Source of the DNA: Campylobacterota bacterium
GTDB taxonomy: Bacteria > Campylobacterota > Campylobacteria > Campylobacterales > Sulfurospirillaceae
Assembly (NCBI GenBank): GCA_009930355.1
Contig: RZYK01000002.1
Coordinates: 1-44,128 of the forward strand
Length of the DNA: 44,128 bases
Reading direction: 5' to 3'
In this document: one piece after another, positions 7,498 to 16,198 of the stretch
Layout of the letters: each line of letters begins with the position of its first letter
How positions within the stretch are numbered: the stretch's first letter is position 1
Translations under genes and position numbers: made by a program
The notes under the pieces: model-generated
Seen by the model: only the letters and a program-made list of their open reading frames with translations
What the model was told of the DNA's origin: nothing
Databases searched by the model: none

Positions 7498-9462
7498 ATG
7501 CGAAAAAAAGGCGTTTTAGGGCTTAGTTTGGTGGCATCTTTATGTCTGCTTCCTGAGGGTATGTTAGCCGATGCTTTTATTACCTTAGAGAGTGTGACTT
7601 TGATGGAAGAGTCTTTGAGTGGCATTGGCGAAGCCAAAGTGATTTCCAAAGAGAGTTTGGAAAAAACACAAGCCAAAGAGATGAAAGAGGTCTTTAAAAA
7701 TGAGCCTTCCGTCTCGGTAGGCGGTGGGGCGAGAAATGCTCAAAGGGTTTATCTACGAGGTATTGAGGGAAATAATCTTAACATTACCATTGATGGCGCA
7801 AAGCAAGGTGGAAGTTTGTTTCAGCACATGGGTGATGTGGGGAGCATTGACCCCTCTTTGCTTAAAAGTGTTGAGGTTTCAACCATTGCAGGTGCGGATA
7901 AGGGCAATGGGGCACTGGGTGGAAGCATCGCCTTTGAAACAGTGGATGCGCAAGATTTACTTCAAGAGGGGCAAGAGCTAGGAGCGACGCTTCGAGGTGG
8001 TTACTACACTGCTTCTGATGGTGTGCGTGGTGGAACTTCCGTGTATGGCAAAAGCGGGCACGTGGGCATTTTGCTCGATCTCTCAGGCGTAAATCAAGAC
8101 GATTACCGCACAGGTGAGGGTGGTGATGCGGATAATACTGCTGTTAAAGATCGAAACTACTTTTTAAAAGCCAGTTTGCTGGATTATTATGATCATAGTT
8201 TAAAACTTGGAGCGACGCATACGACCAACGATGGGCATTATATTGCAGGCAGTTCTGGAAGCGATATGGGTGTACCAGATCCAAATGCGGCGACCAGTCA
8301 TATCATCACGACACGTGATACCTATACCCTTGATTATCGTTACAATCCCAATAGCGATTGGATTGATCTTAAAACCAATCTTTACTATAACGACCGCAAT
8401 TATGACAATAAAACCAGTAATACCGATGTCACCAGTCAAAATTATGGTGGAAATATCAAAAACAGTTTTGGTTTTGCAACAGGAGATTTGAACCATTTTT
8501 ATAGCGTAGGAATGGATTATGACATTGAAGATGGTGTGACTAAAACAACTTCTGGGGATATTACCAATACCTCAAAAACATTAGGCGCTTTTGTTCAAGG
8601 TGGCTCTAATTACAAAATTGCCACGTTGCGCTATGGCGTCCGTTTGGATGAATATTCCATTGAGTATGGACCTAGCAATGAAGTGACAGGGCATGAATTT
8701 TCCCCCAATGTTGGTTTAGATGTTGAACTTTTTGAAGGGCTAACCGCTTTTACCAATTACAGTGAGGCGATTAAAATCGGCAGTGTTATTCCTGTGCAAT
8801 GGCTCTCTAACGCCAATGCAGCAACCACCTTTAATAGCACGTTAAATGGCGATTTGGAGCCTGAGAGTTCTAAGCAGATGGAAGGGGGACTCCGCTATAA
8901 AACTAAAAACCTTTTGGCAGATACAGACAGTATCGTCTTAGGTATGAGCCTCTTTAAAACAACGATTTCAGATTTAATTTCCAAAAATCCAGCAGGTGGT
9001 CCTACTATCACAAATATTTATAACAGCGATGTGGATGTTATCTCCAAAGGCTATGAACTTAAAGCCTCGTATGCCCTTGCTCCGTTTAAAACCTCGCTCA
9101 GCTTTTTACATGCTAATGTGGAGGATGAAAACGGTGTTGCCATTTTAAGCAGACGTATTGCGGGTTCTGTAGGCGATACCTTTATTTGGGATAATTCATG
9201 GCGCATTAACCCCCAGTTTGCTCTAGGCTATACGCTGACGTCTGTGGGGAAATTGGACGATGAGATTAAGCGGGATAGTTATGTGGTGCATGACCTCTCT
9301 TTGGAGTATAAACCTGCATCTTTGAAAAATTTAACGCTTTATTTTGCCATCAACAACCTCTTTGACAAAGAGTATTACGCACAAACATCATTTGAAAGCG
9401 GTGATACTTTGGTTGAAGAAGCGGGGCGTGATTTTAGAGCCTCATTTAAATACGTATTTTAA
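7498..9462 (+). CDS. TonB-dependent outer-membrane receptor (haem/siderophore type)
   Basis: The 654-aa protein has a signal peptide (GLSLVASLCLLPEGMLA-DAF), a TonB-box-like region (ESVTLMEES), a plug domain (NEPSVSVGGGARNAQRVYLRG, NITIDGAKQGG, then SIDPSLLKSVEVSTIAGADKG) and a 22-strand-type barrel ending in ASFKYVF with C-terminal Phe. In layout it is closest to the haem/haemoglobin/lactoferrin receptor group, and HemP nearby agrees, but the FRAP-box region reads differently here (NYSEAIKIGS, then NGDLEPESSKQMEGGLRY), so the ligand is open. Start ATG 7498 follows AAGGAG. The following DUF4198 gene begins 18 bases later. A degenerate paralogue lies at 1640-2173. Confidence 0.9.
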   Translation: MRKKGVLGLSLVASLCLLPEGMLADAFITLESVTLMEESLSGIGEAKVISKESLEKTQAKEMKEVFKNEPSVSVGGGARNAQRVYLRGIEGNNLNITIDGAKQGGSLFQHMGDVGSIDPSLLKSVEVSTIAGADKGNGALGGSIAFETVDAQDLLQEGQELGATLRGGYYTASDGVRGGTSVYGKSGHVGILLDLSGVNQDDYRTGEGGDADNTAVKDRNYFLKASLLDYYDHSLKLGATHTTNDGHYIAGSSGSDMGVPDPNAATSHIITTRDTYTLDYRYNPNSDWIDLKTNLYYNDRNYDNKTSNTDVTSQNYGGNIKNSFGFATGDLNHFYSVGMDYDIEDGVTKTTSGDITNTSKTLGAFVQGGSNYKIATLRYGVRLDEYSIEYGPSNEVTGHEFSPNVGLDVELFEGLTAFTNYSEAIKIGSVIPVQWLSNANAATTFNSTLNGDLEPESSKQMEGGLRYKTKNLLADTDSIVLGMSLFKTTISDLISKNPAGGPTITNIYNSDVDVISKGYELKASYALAPFKTSLSFLHANVEDENGVAILSRRIAGSVGDTFIWDNSWRINPQFALGYTLTSVGKLDDEIKRDSYVVHDLSLEYKPASLKNLTLYFAINNLFDKEYYAQTSFESGDTLVEEAGRDFRASFKYVF

Positions 9463-9480
9463 ACATCTTAAGGAGAAAAC

Positions 9481-10116
9481 ATGAAAAAAAGTTTGTTAGC
9501 TTTTATGGCTATTATCGGATTAAGTGCGCCTTTAGCGGCACATCAGTTGTGGTTGGAGCGTGAGGGCTCTGTGCTTCACGAATACTTTGGTCATTGGCTA
9601 GCTTTTAAAGAAAAGGCAGATGGTAAGCGTTTGGATGCGATTAAAGGCGTTGCGCTCAGTCCTAAAGATGCGTATCTTAAAACCGTACGAGGTGAAGATG
9701 GCATTGCCATTTTTGTCAATAAAGTAGGCGATATGGGTGTGACTGAAGTCATGACCCCTCGGAAGGGAAAATTTGTTGATTTTACCGTGCGTACTATTTT
9801 TCTAGCCCGTGAGGGACGCAGTGAGAGTAAAACACTTTTAGCCCTCGATATGGTTCCAGAATCACCAAATAGTAACACGTTTACGTTAATGTTGGATGGC
9901 AAAGCGCTTCCTAAAGCAAAAGTTTCACTCAAGGCTCCTAATACATGGAGTAAAAATTTTATGAGTGATGAAGCAGGAAAGGTAACCCTTCAAACCCCAT
10001 GGTTGGGTAATTATGTCGCACAACTGGACTACACCGATAAAACCAAAGGTGAGGCTGAGGGGATTGCGTATGATCAGACCAATTATGTCATGACCTTGCA
10101 TTTTAGTGTGAAATAA
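9481..10116 (+). CDS. Periplasmic DUF4198-like protein
   Basis: The 211-aa product has a cleavable signal peptide (MKKSLLAFMAIIGLSAPLAA) and probably a mature N-terminus beginning His-Gln-Leu-Trp-Leu-Glu, the AHxxWLE pattern of the DUF4198 family. DUF4198 proteins accompany nickel/cobalt or TonB-dependent metal uptake systems and contain an Ig-like C-terminal region (here KALPKAKVSLKAPNTW, then DEAGKVTLQTPWLGNY). A metal-binding or delivery role in the periplasm follows from family and context, not from proof. It sits in the same operon as the receptor before it. The second DUF4198 protein at 16199 shares the same mature His start. Confidence 0.75.
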   Translation: MKKSLLAFMAIIGLSAPLAAHQLWLEREGSVLHEYFGHWLAFKEKADGKRLDAIKGVALSPKDAYLKTVRGEDGIAIFVNKVGDMGVTEVMTPRKGKFVDFTVRTIFLAREGRSESKTLLALDMVPESPNSNTFTLMLDGKALPKAKVSLKAPNTWSKNFMSDEAGKVTLQTPWLGNYVAQLDYTDKTKGEAEGIAYDQTNYVMTLHFSVK

Positions 10117-10182
10117 GGCTGGAAAATGGCACATCAACGTGCCGTTTTCTTTTTACATGTAAAGCTATTTTGGAGAAAAAAA

Positions 10183-10491
10183 ATGAAAAAAAGTATAGCA
10201 GTGATAGGAATAATGACTCTTTTAGGAAGCAGTGCATTTGCGCACACAGCGCTCATGAGTTGCATGGAAAATGCGGATGCGACCATTACCTGCGAAGCGG
10301 GATTTAGTGATGGTTCCAGTGCGGCAGGGGTGATGTTTAAAGTGGTGCAAGAGGGAAAGGTTGTTTTTGAGAAGAAGTTTGATGAGAACAGCGAGATTAC
10401 CTTTAAAAAGCCACAAGGCGAATACACTGCACTTCTTGATGGTGGCGATGGGCATAGTTTGAGTATTCCTAGTCGCTCCATTTTAAAATAA
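10183..10491 (+). CDS. Small secreted protein of unknown family (copy 1)
   Basis: I do not recognise this 102-aa protein. It has a signal peptide ending SSAFA and a mature start HTALMSCMENADATITCE, with two cysteines 13 residues apart and a conserved GFSDGSSAAGV segment, then a short beta-rich region (EITFKKPQGEYTALLDGGDG). The copy at 15818-16120 is about half identical. Start ATG 10183 (the track began at an upstream ATG, 10126) follows TGGAGA and gives a proper signal peptide. It lies between a DUF4198 gene and a second receptor, all in one orientation with short spacers. The mature N-terminal His and the Cys pair suggest metal binding; this is inference. Confidence 0.8.
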   Translation: MKKSIAVIGIMTLLGSSAFAHTALMSCMENADATITCEAGFSDGSSAAGVMFKVVQEGKVVFEKKFDENSEITFKKPQGEYTALLDGGDGHSLSIPSRSILK

Positions 10492-10522
10492 TCTCTTTAC
10501 ATGTAAAAAGGGGTTGTACGTA

Positions 10523-12577
10523 ATGCAAAGATACCTTATAGGAAGTTTGATTGCCAGTGTGGCTTTGTATGCCAATGAGGTACAATTTTTGGATGAAATT
10601 GTTACCATTGGTACGAAGAGTGAAAAGAGCGTAAGTGAACAGACCACGCAAGTTGAGCTTATTACGCAAGAAGAGATTGAAAACTCAGGGGCGAGTAATC
10701 TCTCAGACGTTTTAAATGCCACCCCTTCTGTATACGTTGCGCCCTCTGGGAAAACGATAAGTATTCGAGGGATGGGGCATTCTGATACGCTTTTGCTCAT
10801 CGATGGCAAACGGGTCAATGGAGAGTTTGCAAAAACCTATGAGTTAGAGCGAATTCCCTCAGGGATGATTGAGCGGATTGAGATTTTAAAAGGGAGTTCA
10901 AGTCTTCTTTATGGAAGTGATGCAATGGGTGGAGTTATTAACATCATTACCAAAAAACCTTCCAATGAGGATGTGAGTGGCAATGTGCAAGTGATTGGAG
11001 GCAAAGAGAAAGAGAGTGTGGACACCTTTGTTTCAGGCAGGGTCGATAAACTCTCTTATACATTTTATGCCAACTATCTCAACCGTGATGCCTACTTAAA
11101 ATCTAAAAAAACAGATGTCAAAGTGATGCAAGCAGGCGTCGAAAAATCCCCCTCAACGCTTAGCGGAGCTGGTGGATGGGCAAGTTTACGCAGCAATCTT
11201 TCAAACAGTTACACCATCAGTAACGACTATACCGATAATTTAGAAACAAAAAATGTAGGTGGCTCTTTAGCGTATGATTTTAGTGATTTTTTTAGAGCCT
11301 ATATCGAAGCTTCCTATCTTAAAGAGAAAAAAGATGGGCTTTATGTGAGTGAAAGCTATGCGACCAACTATACAAATGCGGGCAATACCATTATGGCAAA
11401 GTACATTCCTGCGCACCAATACGATGATAATGAGCGTTTTAATATCGCCACAGGGTTTGATTATCATCCCAGTGATATGCTTAAACTTACCTACAATCTT
11501 GCCTATTCGCGGTATGAAAAAGATAGAAAAGTCTATACCCCGTTGTGGAGTGAGTTAGGCTACGCTTCCAAAGAAGCTTCCAAATCCAGTCTGAATGTCT
11601 CAACCCTAGAATACCTCACCAATGACGCTCAACTCACATGGACGCTGGATCAAAATAACCGCATTATTACAGGAGCGGAGCACCGTATTCATGATGCCAA
11701 ATCTACTGCATATAACGTGGATGATAGAACCTATACAGGGGCTTTTGTCCAACACGAATATACGCCTTTTGAAAAGCTTCATTTTGTTTATGGTGTGCGT
11801 TACGATAGAACTTCTACCGATGAAGAAGAGACTTCATTGAGTGTTGGGGCGACGTATGACCTTTTGGAGCGTTTAAAGCTTAGAGCCAGTTATGCTCAAG
11901 GCTTTCGAAGTCCTGATGATAGAGAACTCTATGTCAATCAAACCAACCCTAATGGCAGAAAAATGTTAGGCGCAACCGTCATTGATGCGAGTGCTGGGAA
12001 GAACTCACAATACGACTTAAAGTCTGAAACAAGTGAAACGTTTGAAATAGGCTTTTTAACACACGGCGATAGTTGGATGTTAGATGTGGCAGCTTTCAAT
12101 ACGACCATTGATGATAGAATCTCCCAAGTTGCTTATACCACAGGAGGTCTCAACTATAACACCTTTGAAAACATTAGCGATAGCGAAATTAAGGGCGTTG
12201 AGGCGAAGTTTGATGTGGGATTGCATGAGACTCTTTGGCTTCAATTAGGCTACACCTACCAAGATGCACAAAACAAAACAGCGCACACTAAACTCTCAGA
12301 TGTGCCAAAACGTATAGCAAGCCTAAGTCTTAGCTATGCACCTATTAAAAACCTTGAGTTTCGCTCAACCACCAAGTATATCGGTGAGCAAGAGGGCATT
12401 GATGGAGAAGATGTGGGAGGTTTTAGTGTGACCAATGTTAAGGTCATTGCTAAGGAATTTTTCAAAAATACGGATATTTTTGCAGGCGTAGATAATGTGT
12501 TTGAAAAGAGAACCCCTGAATACTTAGGGTTGTTACCTGAATTTGCTTACTATGTAGGTTTTAATTATAAATTTTAG
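10523..12577 (+). CDS. TonB-dependent receptor, FepA/CirA-like
   Basis: This 684-aa outer-membrane receptor has a short signal peptide (ending ASVALYA), a clear TonB box (DEIVTIGTK), a plug domain with the classic TQEEIENSGASNLSDVL, ISIRGMG, LLLIDGKRVNG, IERIEILKGSSSLLYGSDA and GGVINIITKKP blocks, and a barrel ending VGFNYKF. The plug is of the ferric-enterobactin/colicin I type, so a catecholate siderophore or a breakdown product is the likeliest ligand, though substrate cannot be read from sequence. I use ATG 10523 because AAAAGGGG is 9 bases upstream; the track's TTG 10514 is too close. It follows copy 1 of the small secreted protein, with a TTACATGTAA palindrome in the gap. Confidence 0.9.
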   Translation: MQRYLIGSLIASVALYANEVQFLDEIVTIGTKSEKSVSEQTTQVELITQEEIENSGASNLSDVLNATPSVYVAPSGKTISIRGMGHSDTLLLIDGKRVNGEFAKTYELERIPSGMIERIEILKGSSSLLYGSDAMGGVINIITKKPSNEDVSGNVQVIGGKEKESVDTFVSGRVDKLSYTFYANYLNRDAYLKSKKTDVKVMQAGVEKSPSTLSGAGGWASLRSNLSNSYTISNDYTDNLETKNVGGSLAYDFSDFFRAYIEASYLKEKKDGLYVSESYATNYTNAGNTIMAKYIPAHQYDDNERFNIATGFDYHPSDMLKLTYNLAYSRYEKDRKVYTPLWSELGYASKEASKSSLNVSTLEYLTNDAQLTWTLDQNNRIITGAEHRIHDAKSTAYNVDDRTYTGAFVQHEYTPFEKLHFVYGVRYDRTSTDEEETSLSVGATYDLLERLKLRASYAQGFRSPDDRELYVNQTNPNGRKMLGATVIDASAGKNSQYDLKSETSETFEIGFLTHGDSWMLDVAAFNTTIDDRISQVAYTTGGLNYNTFENISDSEIKGVEAKFDVGLHETLWLQLGYTYQDAQNKTAHTKLSDVPKRIASLSLSYAPIKNLEFRSTTKYIGEQEGIDGEDVGGFSVTNVKVIAKEFFKNTDIFAGVDNVFEKRTPEYLGLLPEFAYYVGFNYKF

Positions 12578-12585
12578 GAGAGAAA

Positions 12586-13002
12586 ATGAAAAAAATTGTT
12601 TTAGCCATGCTGTGTGTTTGTGTTTCTTTGATGGCAGAGGGGAAAAATCAAGCGTTTATTATTCATGATTTAATTACGCTAGAGATGCCTGGTGGTGCGA
12701 TTAAAAGTGGGGCATTGGAGCTCAGTGGCGATCAAGTGATTCGTATTTCCAAAGAGGTAAGACCCATCATGCATGAGACCTATCAATCAAAAATCAACGA
12801 AGCCTTTGGTTTGGAAAAGCGGGTGCAAAAACTGCTTCAACAAGGAAAATCCAAAGAAGATGTCAAAGCATATCTGGACCAAATTAGTGCTATTAAGCGA
12901 GAAGCAATGGATATTAAAATAGATGCCTATAAAACCTTTCAAGCGATTTTAACGCCTGAACAGTGGCAACGTTATTTAGCATTGAGTGAGCGTCAAAAGT
13001 AA
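12586..13002 (+). CDS. Periplasmic LTxxQ (Spy/CpxP-like) protein
   Basis: The 138-aa product has a signal peptide (MKKIVLAMLCVCVSLMA) and is otherwise helical and charged. Near its C-terminus is LTPEQWQRYLAL, the LTxxQ motif of the Spy/CpxP/ZraP group, whose members act as periplasmic chaperones or metal-stress sensors. A second LTxxQ is not obvious, so the assignment is moderate. It begins 8 bases after the receptor stop behind AGGAGAG and therefore ends the receptor operon. A role in protecting or sensing metal-loaded periplasm would fit. The ISKEVRPIMHETYQ segment supplies two His/Met-type ligands at most. Confidence 0.6.
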   Translation: MKKIVLAMLCVCVSLMAEGKNQAFIIHDLITLEMPGGAIKSGALELSGDQVIRISKEVRPIMHETYQSKINEAFGLEKRVQKLLQQGKSKEDVKAYLDQISAIKREAMDIKIDAYKTFQAILTPEQWQRYLALSERQK

Positions 13003-13117
13003 AACAGTGATGAATTTCAAAGAGAATAGGCATGTTTAAATTGAAAATAGCTATCAAAGTTATCTTCTTTTAAGTTGAGTTTGCTTATCATTTCTGAATC
13101 AAAAGTAAGGATAAAGT
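13003..13117 (+). promoter_or_regulatory. feoA leader with Fur-like half-sites
   Basis: This 115-bp AT-rich spacer holds TATCAAAGTTATCTT (about 13052-13066) and TTATCATTTCTGAATC (about 13085-13100), both of which resemble degenerate Fur half-sites, and TAAGGA before feoA. I see no clear -10 box and no terminator for the preceding operon, so feoAB may also be read through from upstream. Confidence 0.3.
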
Positions 13118-13342
13118 ATGCATTTAGGTGAACTGAGAAAAGGGCAAAAGTGTACATTAGTTGCGATTCATAGTGTGGGAAAATTGAAGCAAAAATTATT
13201 AGATATGGGGTTTATTTTTGGAGCAGACATTGAAGTTGTTAGAGAAGCTCCTTTGTATGACCCGATGGAGCTGCGCATTCAAAATTATCTTGTTAGCCTA
13301 AGACGTAATGAAGCAACTCTTTTAGAGGTGAAAGTTTTATGA
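13118..13342 (+). CDS. feoA: FeoA ferrous iron transport protein
   Basis: This is a 74-aa SH3-like cytoplasmic protein with the FeoA pattern: an N-terminal LGELRKGQKCTLVAI, the central KLLDMGFIFGADIEVVREAP and the C-terminal MELRIQNYLVSLRRNEA. FeoA assists FeoB, probably by contacting the G-protein domain. It overlaps feoB by 4 bases (ATGA), indicating translational coupling. A TAAGGA sequence stands 8 bases before ATG 13118. Confidence 0.93.
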   Translation: MHLGELRKGQKCTLVAIHSVGKLKQKLLDMGFIFGADIEVVREAPLYDPMELRIQNYLVSLRRNEATLLEVKVL

Positions 13343-15798
13343 TAAAAGTCGCACTTGCGGGGCAGCCAAATTGTGGAAAATCAACGATTTTCAATCTTGT
13401 CAGTGGTATTCATCAGCATGTTGCGAACTATCCAGGGGTTACCGTTGATAAAAAAGTAGGGCGTTTTGACTATAAAGATAAAAAAATTGAAATAGTAGAT
13501 TTACCAGGGACGTACTCGTTTAGCTCCTATTCACTTGAAGAGCGGGTGGCTAAGGATTTTTTATACGATGAGTCGCCTGATATTATTGTAAACATTGTGG
13601 ATGCTTCCAACATCAAACGCCATCTTTACCTCACGTTTCAGTTGCTTGAGATTGGTATTCCTGTGGTGATTGTCTTAAACATGATGGATGTCGCAAGTCG
13701 TAGAGGCATTTATATAGATGCACCTAAAATACAAGAGATGTTAGGTGCGCCTGTGGTGTGTGCGAGTGGTGCCAAAGGTGAGGGCGGTGAAGCGATTATG
13801 GAAGCCATTGTCTTAGCATACCAGCAAAAAGAGCAGTATCAAAATTTTAAGATTAATTATGAAGAGCTAGAAGTGTTTATTCACGAGATTGAGGCTGAAA
13901 TAGCCGAGGTCAATCTTCCTTTAAACAGACGCTGGATGGCGATTAAGATTTTAGAGGAAGATAGAGCGCTTGTGGAGAAATTAGGCTCTCATTTTACCCA
14001 TTTGCAAGAAAAAGCTAAAGCGTGTGAAGAGCGTTTTCATGCGACGTATGATAAAGATATTAGCGCATTTTTAGCGGCGATTCGTTATGACTCAGCCGAT
14101 GTTATTTTTCATAAGTGTGTGAAAGTGACCAAACTGCACGAAGAGACATTAACGGATAAAGTTGATAAAATCGTTTTAAACCGTTGGCTCGCCTTTCCTA
14201 TTTTATTGCTGGTGATGTTTCTAGTCTATGAGCTTTCCATCGTGTATGGGTACAAGCTGACCGATTACACGTGGCCACTTTTAGCCATGTTTAAAAATTT
14301 TGTGATAGACATATTGCCTGAGCCTGATTTGATTCGTGTGCCAATGATGACAGATTTGTCGATTTGGATGCTCAACAGTGCGATTGCATTGATTAACTAC
14401 ATTCCTATCTTTTTTATTCTCTTTGCGTTGATTGCGATTATGGAAGATGTGGGCTATATGCCACGCCTTGCGTTTATTTTGGATAAGGTCTTTAAAAAAT
14501 TTGGGCTTCACGGTCAATCTACCCTTTCTCTGGTTTTAGGTGGAGCAATGGTAGGCGGGTGCGCAGTTCCAGGAGTCATGTCTACCAAAGGCATTGCTGA
14601 TGAGAGAGCGAGAATGGCTACGATTTTAGCGGTTCCTTATATGAACTGTTTGGCAAAAGTTCCCTTTTATACCCTGCTTTTGGGAGCATTTTTTAAAGAA
14701 GAGATGGGCTTGATGATGTTTTATATCTCGACGGTCACCCTTTTTATTGCGCTCATTGTCTCCAAATTTTTAACCAGTACCGTTTTAAAAAATAGAGAAA
14801 CGGCTCCGTTTGTCATGGAATTACCACCGTATCATTTACCCACCTTTAAAGGGGTGATTATTCGTTCGGCACAAAGGGTGTGGGTTTATATTAATAAAGT
14901 AGTAACCATTGTTTTAGCCGTGGCGATTGTTCTCTTTGCGATGTTACAGTTTCCAGGCTTAAGTGCGGAAGCGCAGCAAAAATACGATGAAAAAATAGTA
15001 CAAGCGCTCAGTACCTTTGATACAAAAGTCAAAAAATCTTCTTATTATGAGAGGGTCGATACGAAAGAAGAGGTTTCAGCGCTTATTAATTACTACGATA
15101 ACTACAAAGCCAAACGTATGGTTGTCTCCGGTGCAGAGGGGGCAAAAAGCGTGGATGAGTCATTTTTGAAAAAAGATGCAAAGCTTTTTATTTTCGTCAA
15201 ACCTGAAAACGATAAAGATGCCAAAATGATCAATAGCGCTTTGCGTCAGATATCCAATGTTCGTAAAGATGTGTTGCGTCAAATTAAAAACGAAAAAATT
15301 GAAAATAGCTTTTTGGGAATGGTGGGACATTCCATGGAGCCCGTGACACAGTTTGCAGGATTTGATTGGAAGATTAACGTGGCGTTTTTAAGCTCTTTTG
15401 CTGCACGTGAGAGTGCGGTAGCCACGCTGGGTTCTTTGTATGAAAATAATAAAGCAGATTCCAAACGTGCGGAAGAAGCGATGTATGAGAATAGTGGATA
15501 TACGCCATTACATGCTGTGGCGATTATTATTTTTATGATTTTAACGCCTCCTTGTATTGCGACGATGATTGTAGTAAAAATGCAGTCTAACAGTTACAAA
15601 TGGATGTTCTTTGCGATTTTATTTCCCATTAGTTTAGGTATCGTTATCTCATCATTTCTCTTCTCTTTTGGCTCCGTAGCGGGTTGGAGTGGCGTTGAGG
15701 CGATGAGTTATTTTTATGTAGCCATTGTCTTTTTAGCCTTATTTTTAGGCTTGATGCCAAATCGCCAAAACGGCTGGTTTGGCGGATTTAGAAATTAA
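13339..15798 (+). CDS. feoB: FeoB ferrous iron transporter with extra soluble segment
   Basis: FeoB imports Fe(II) across the inner membrane. The N-terminal G domain shows G1 GQPNCGKST, the Thr of YPGVTVDKK (G2), DLPG (G3), NMMD (G4) and the ASGAKGEG region (G5). The membrane part has the two Gate domains, with GGAMVGGCAVPGVMST and FAARESAVATLG, including the conserved Cys. At 819 aa the protein is longer than I recall for most family members. The extra length is a charged, Lys/Glu/Tyr-rich stretch of roughly 110 residues at about 545-655 (EAQQKYDEKI onward to IKNEKIENS) between membrane segments. The start overlaps feoA by 4 bases. The following small secreted-protein gene begins 19 bases after the stop. 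Confidence 0.95.
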   Translation: MIKVALAGQPNCGKSTIFNLVSGIHQHVANYPGVTVDKKVGRFDYKDKKIEIVDLPGTYSFSSYSLEERVAKDFLYDESPDIIVNIVDASNIKRHLYLTFQLLEIGIPVVIVLNMMDVASRRGIYIDAPKIQEMLGAPVVCASGAKGEGGEAIMEAIVLAYQQKEQYQNFKINYEELEVFIHEIEAEIAEVNLPLNRRWMAIKILEEDRALVEKLGSHFTHLQEKAKACEERFHATYDKDISAFLAAIRYDSADVIFHKCVKVTKLHEETLTDKVDKIVLNRWLAFPILLLVMFLVYELSIVYGYKLTDYTWPLLAMFKNFVIDILPEPDLIRVPMMTDLSIWMLNSAIALINYIPIFFILFALIAIMEDVGYMPRLAFILDKVFKKFGLHGQSTLSLVLGGAMVGGCAVPGVMSTKGIADERARMATILAVPYMNCLAKVPFYTLLLGAFFKEEMGLMMFYISTVTLFIALIVSKFLTSTVLKNRETAPFVMELPPYHLPTFKGVIIRSAQRVWVYINKVVTIVLAVAIVLFAMLQFPGLSAEAQQKYDEKIVQALSTFDTKVKKSSYYERVDTKEEVSALINYYDNYKAKRMVVSGAEGAKSVDESFLKKDAKLFIFVKPENDKDAKMINSALRQISNVRKDVLRQIKNEKIENSFLGMVGHSMEPVTQFAGFDWKINVAFLSSFAARESAVATLGSLYENNKADSKRAEEAMYENSGYTPLHAVAIIIFMILTPPCIATMIVVKMQSNSYKWMFFAILFPISLGIVISSFLFSFGSVAGWSGVEAMSYFYVAIVFLALFLGLMPNRQNGWFGGFRN

Positions 15799-15817
15799 AC
15801 TTTATAAAGGAGAAAAA

Positions 15818-16120
15818 ATGTTTCGAAAAAGTGTATTTGGTATTTTAGTTGCTGCAAGTTCTTTGTTGGCACACTCTGCGATTATGAATTGCTTTGATAA
15901 TGGTGATGGCACAATCACATGTGAGGGTGGCTTTAGTGATGGCAGCAGTGCGAGTGGTGTAGAATTTAGAGTGGAGCAAGATGGCAAGGTTCTTATCAAA
16001 GATAAAATGAGCAAAAACAGTGAGGTTACTTTTAAAAAACCAAGTGGTACGTACACGGCTATCTTTAATGCAGGCGAGGGACATCAAGTCGTCATTAATG
16101 GTAAAGATATTGTTCAATAG
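15818..16120 (+). CDS. Small secreted protein of unknown family (copy 2)
   Basis: This 100-aa paralogue of the protein at 10183 has the same plan: signal peptide ending SSLLA, mature start HSAIMNCFDNGDGTITCE, then GFSDGSSASGVEFRVEQDGK and EVTFKKPSGTYTA. The blocks A-H-x-A-(I/L)-M-x-C, DxTITCExGFSDGSSA and TFKKPxGxYTA are conserved between the two copies, which points to function. ATG 15818 follows AAAGGAGA; the track's earlier start at 15779 lies inside feoB. It is directly behind feoB and in front of a terminator, so it belongs to the feo transcript. I cannot name the family. Confidence 0.8.
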   Translation: MFRKSVFGILVAASSLLAHSAIMNCFDNGDGTITCEGGFSDGSSASGVEFRVEQDGKVLIKDKMSKNSEVTFKKPSGTYTAIFNAGEGHQVVINGKDIVQ

Positions 16121-16126
16121 GCTTTG

Positions 16127-16153
16127 ATGCTCTTTTTTGGGAGCATTTTTTAT
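16127..16153 (+). terminator. Intrinsic terminator of the feo operon
   Basis: ATGCTC pairs with GAGCAT around a TTTTTTGG loop, followed by a run of U (TTTTTTATG). The hairpin starts 7 bases after the stop of the small secreted-protein gene and separates the feo transcript from the DUF4198 gene. Confidence 0.75.
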
Positions 16154-16163
16154 GATTTTTAAA

Positions 16164-16182
16164 TGATAGTAATTATTAACAT
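16164..16182 (+). promoter_or_regulatory. Fur-box-like site before second DUF4198 gene
   Basis: The stretch GATAGTAATTATTAACATT contains alternating GATA/ATTATTA half-sites as in Fur boxes, placed directly after the terminator and 17 bases before the start of the gene at 16199. The gene should respond to iron or a related metal. Confidence 0.45.
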
Positions 16183-16198
16183 TATATAAGGAGTTTTT

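Noticed and set aside
8207-8491. Overlapping frames inside the receptor gene (8200-8496, both strands)
   Set aside because: Repetitive Ile/Val-rich translations caused by the repeated ACC/ATT codons of the barrel strands; no start signals.
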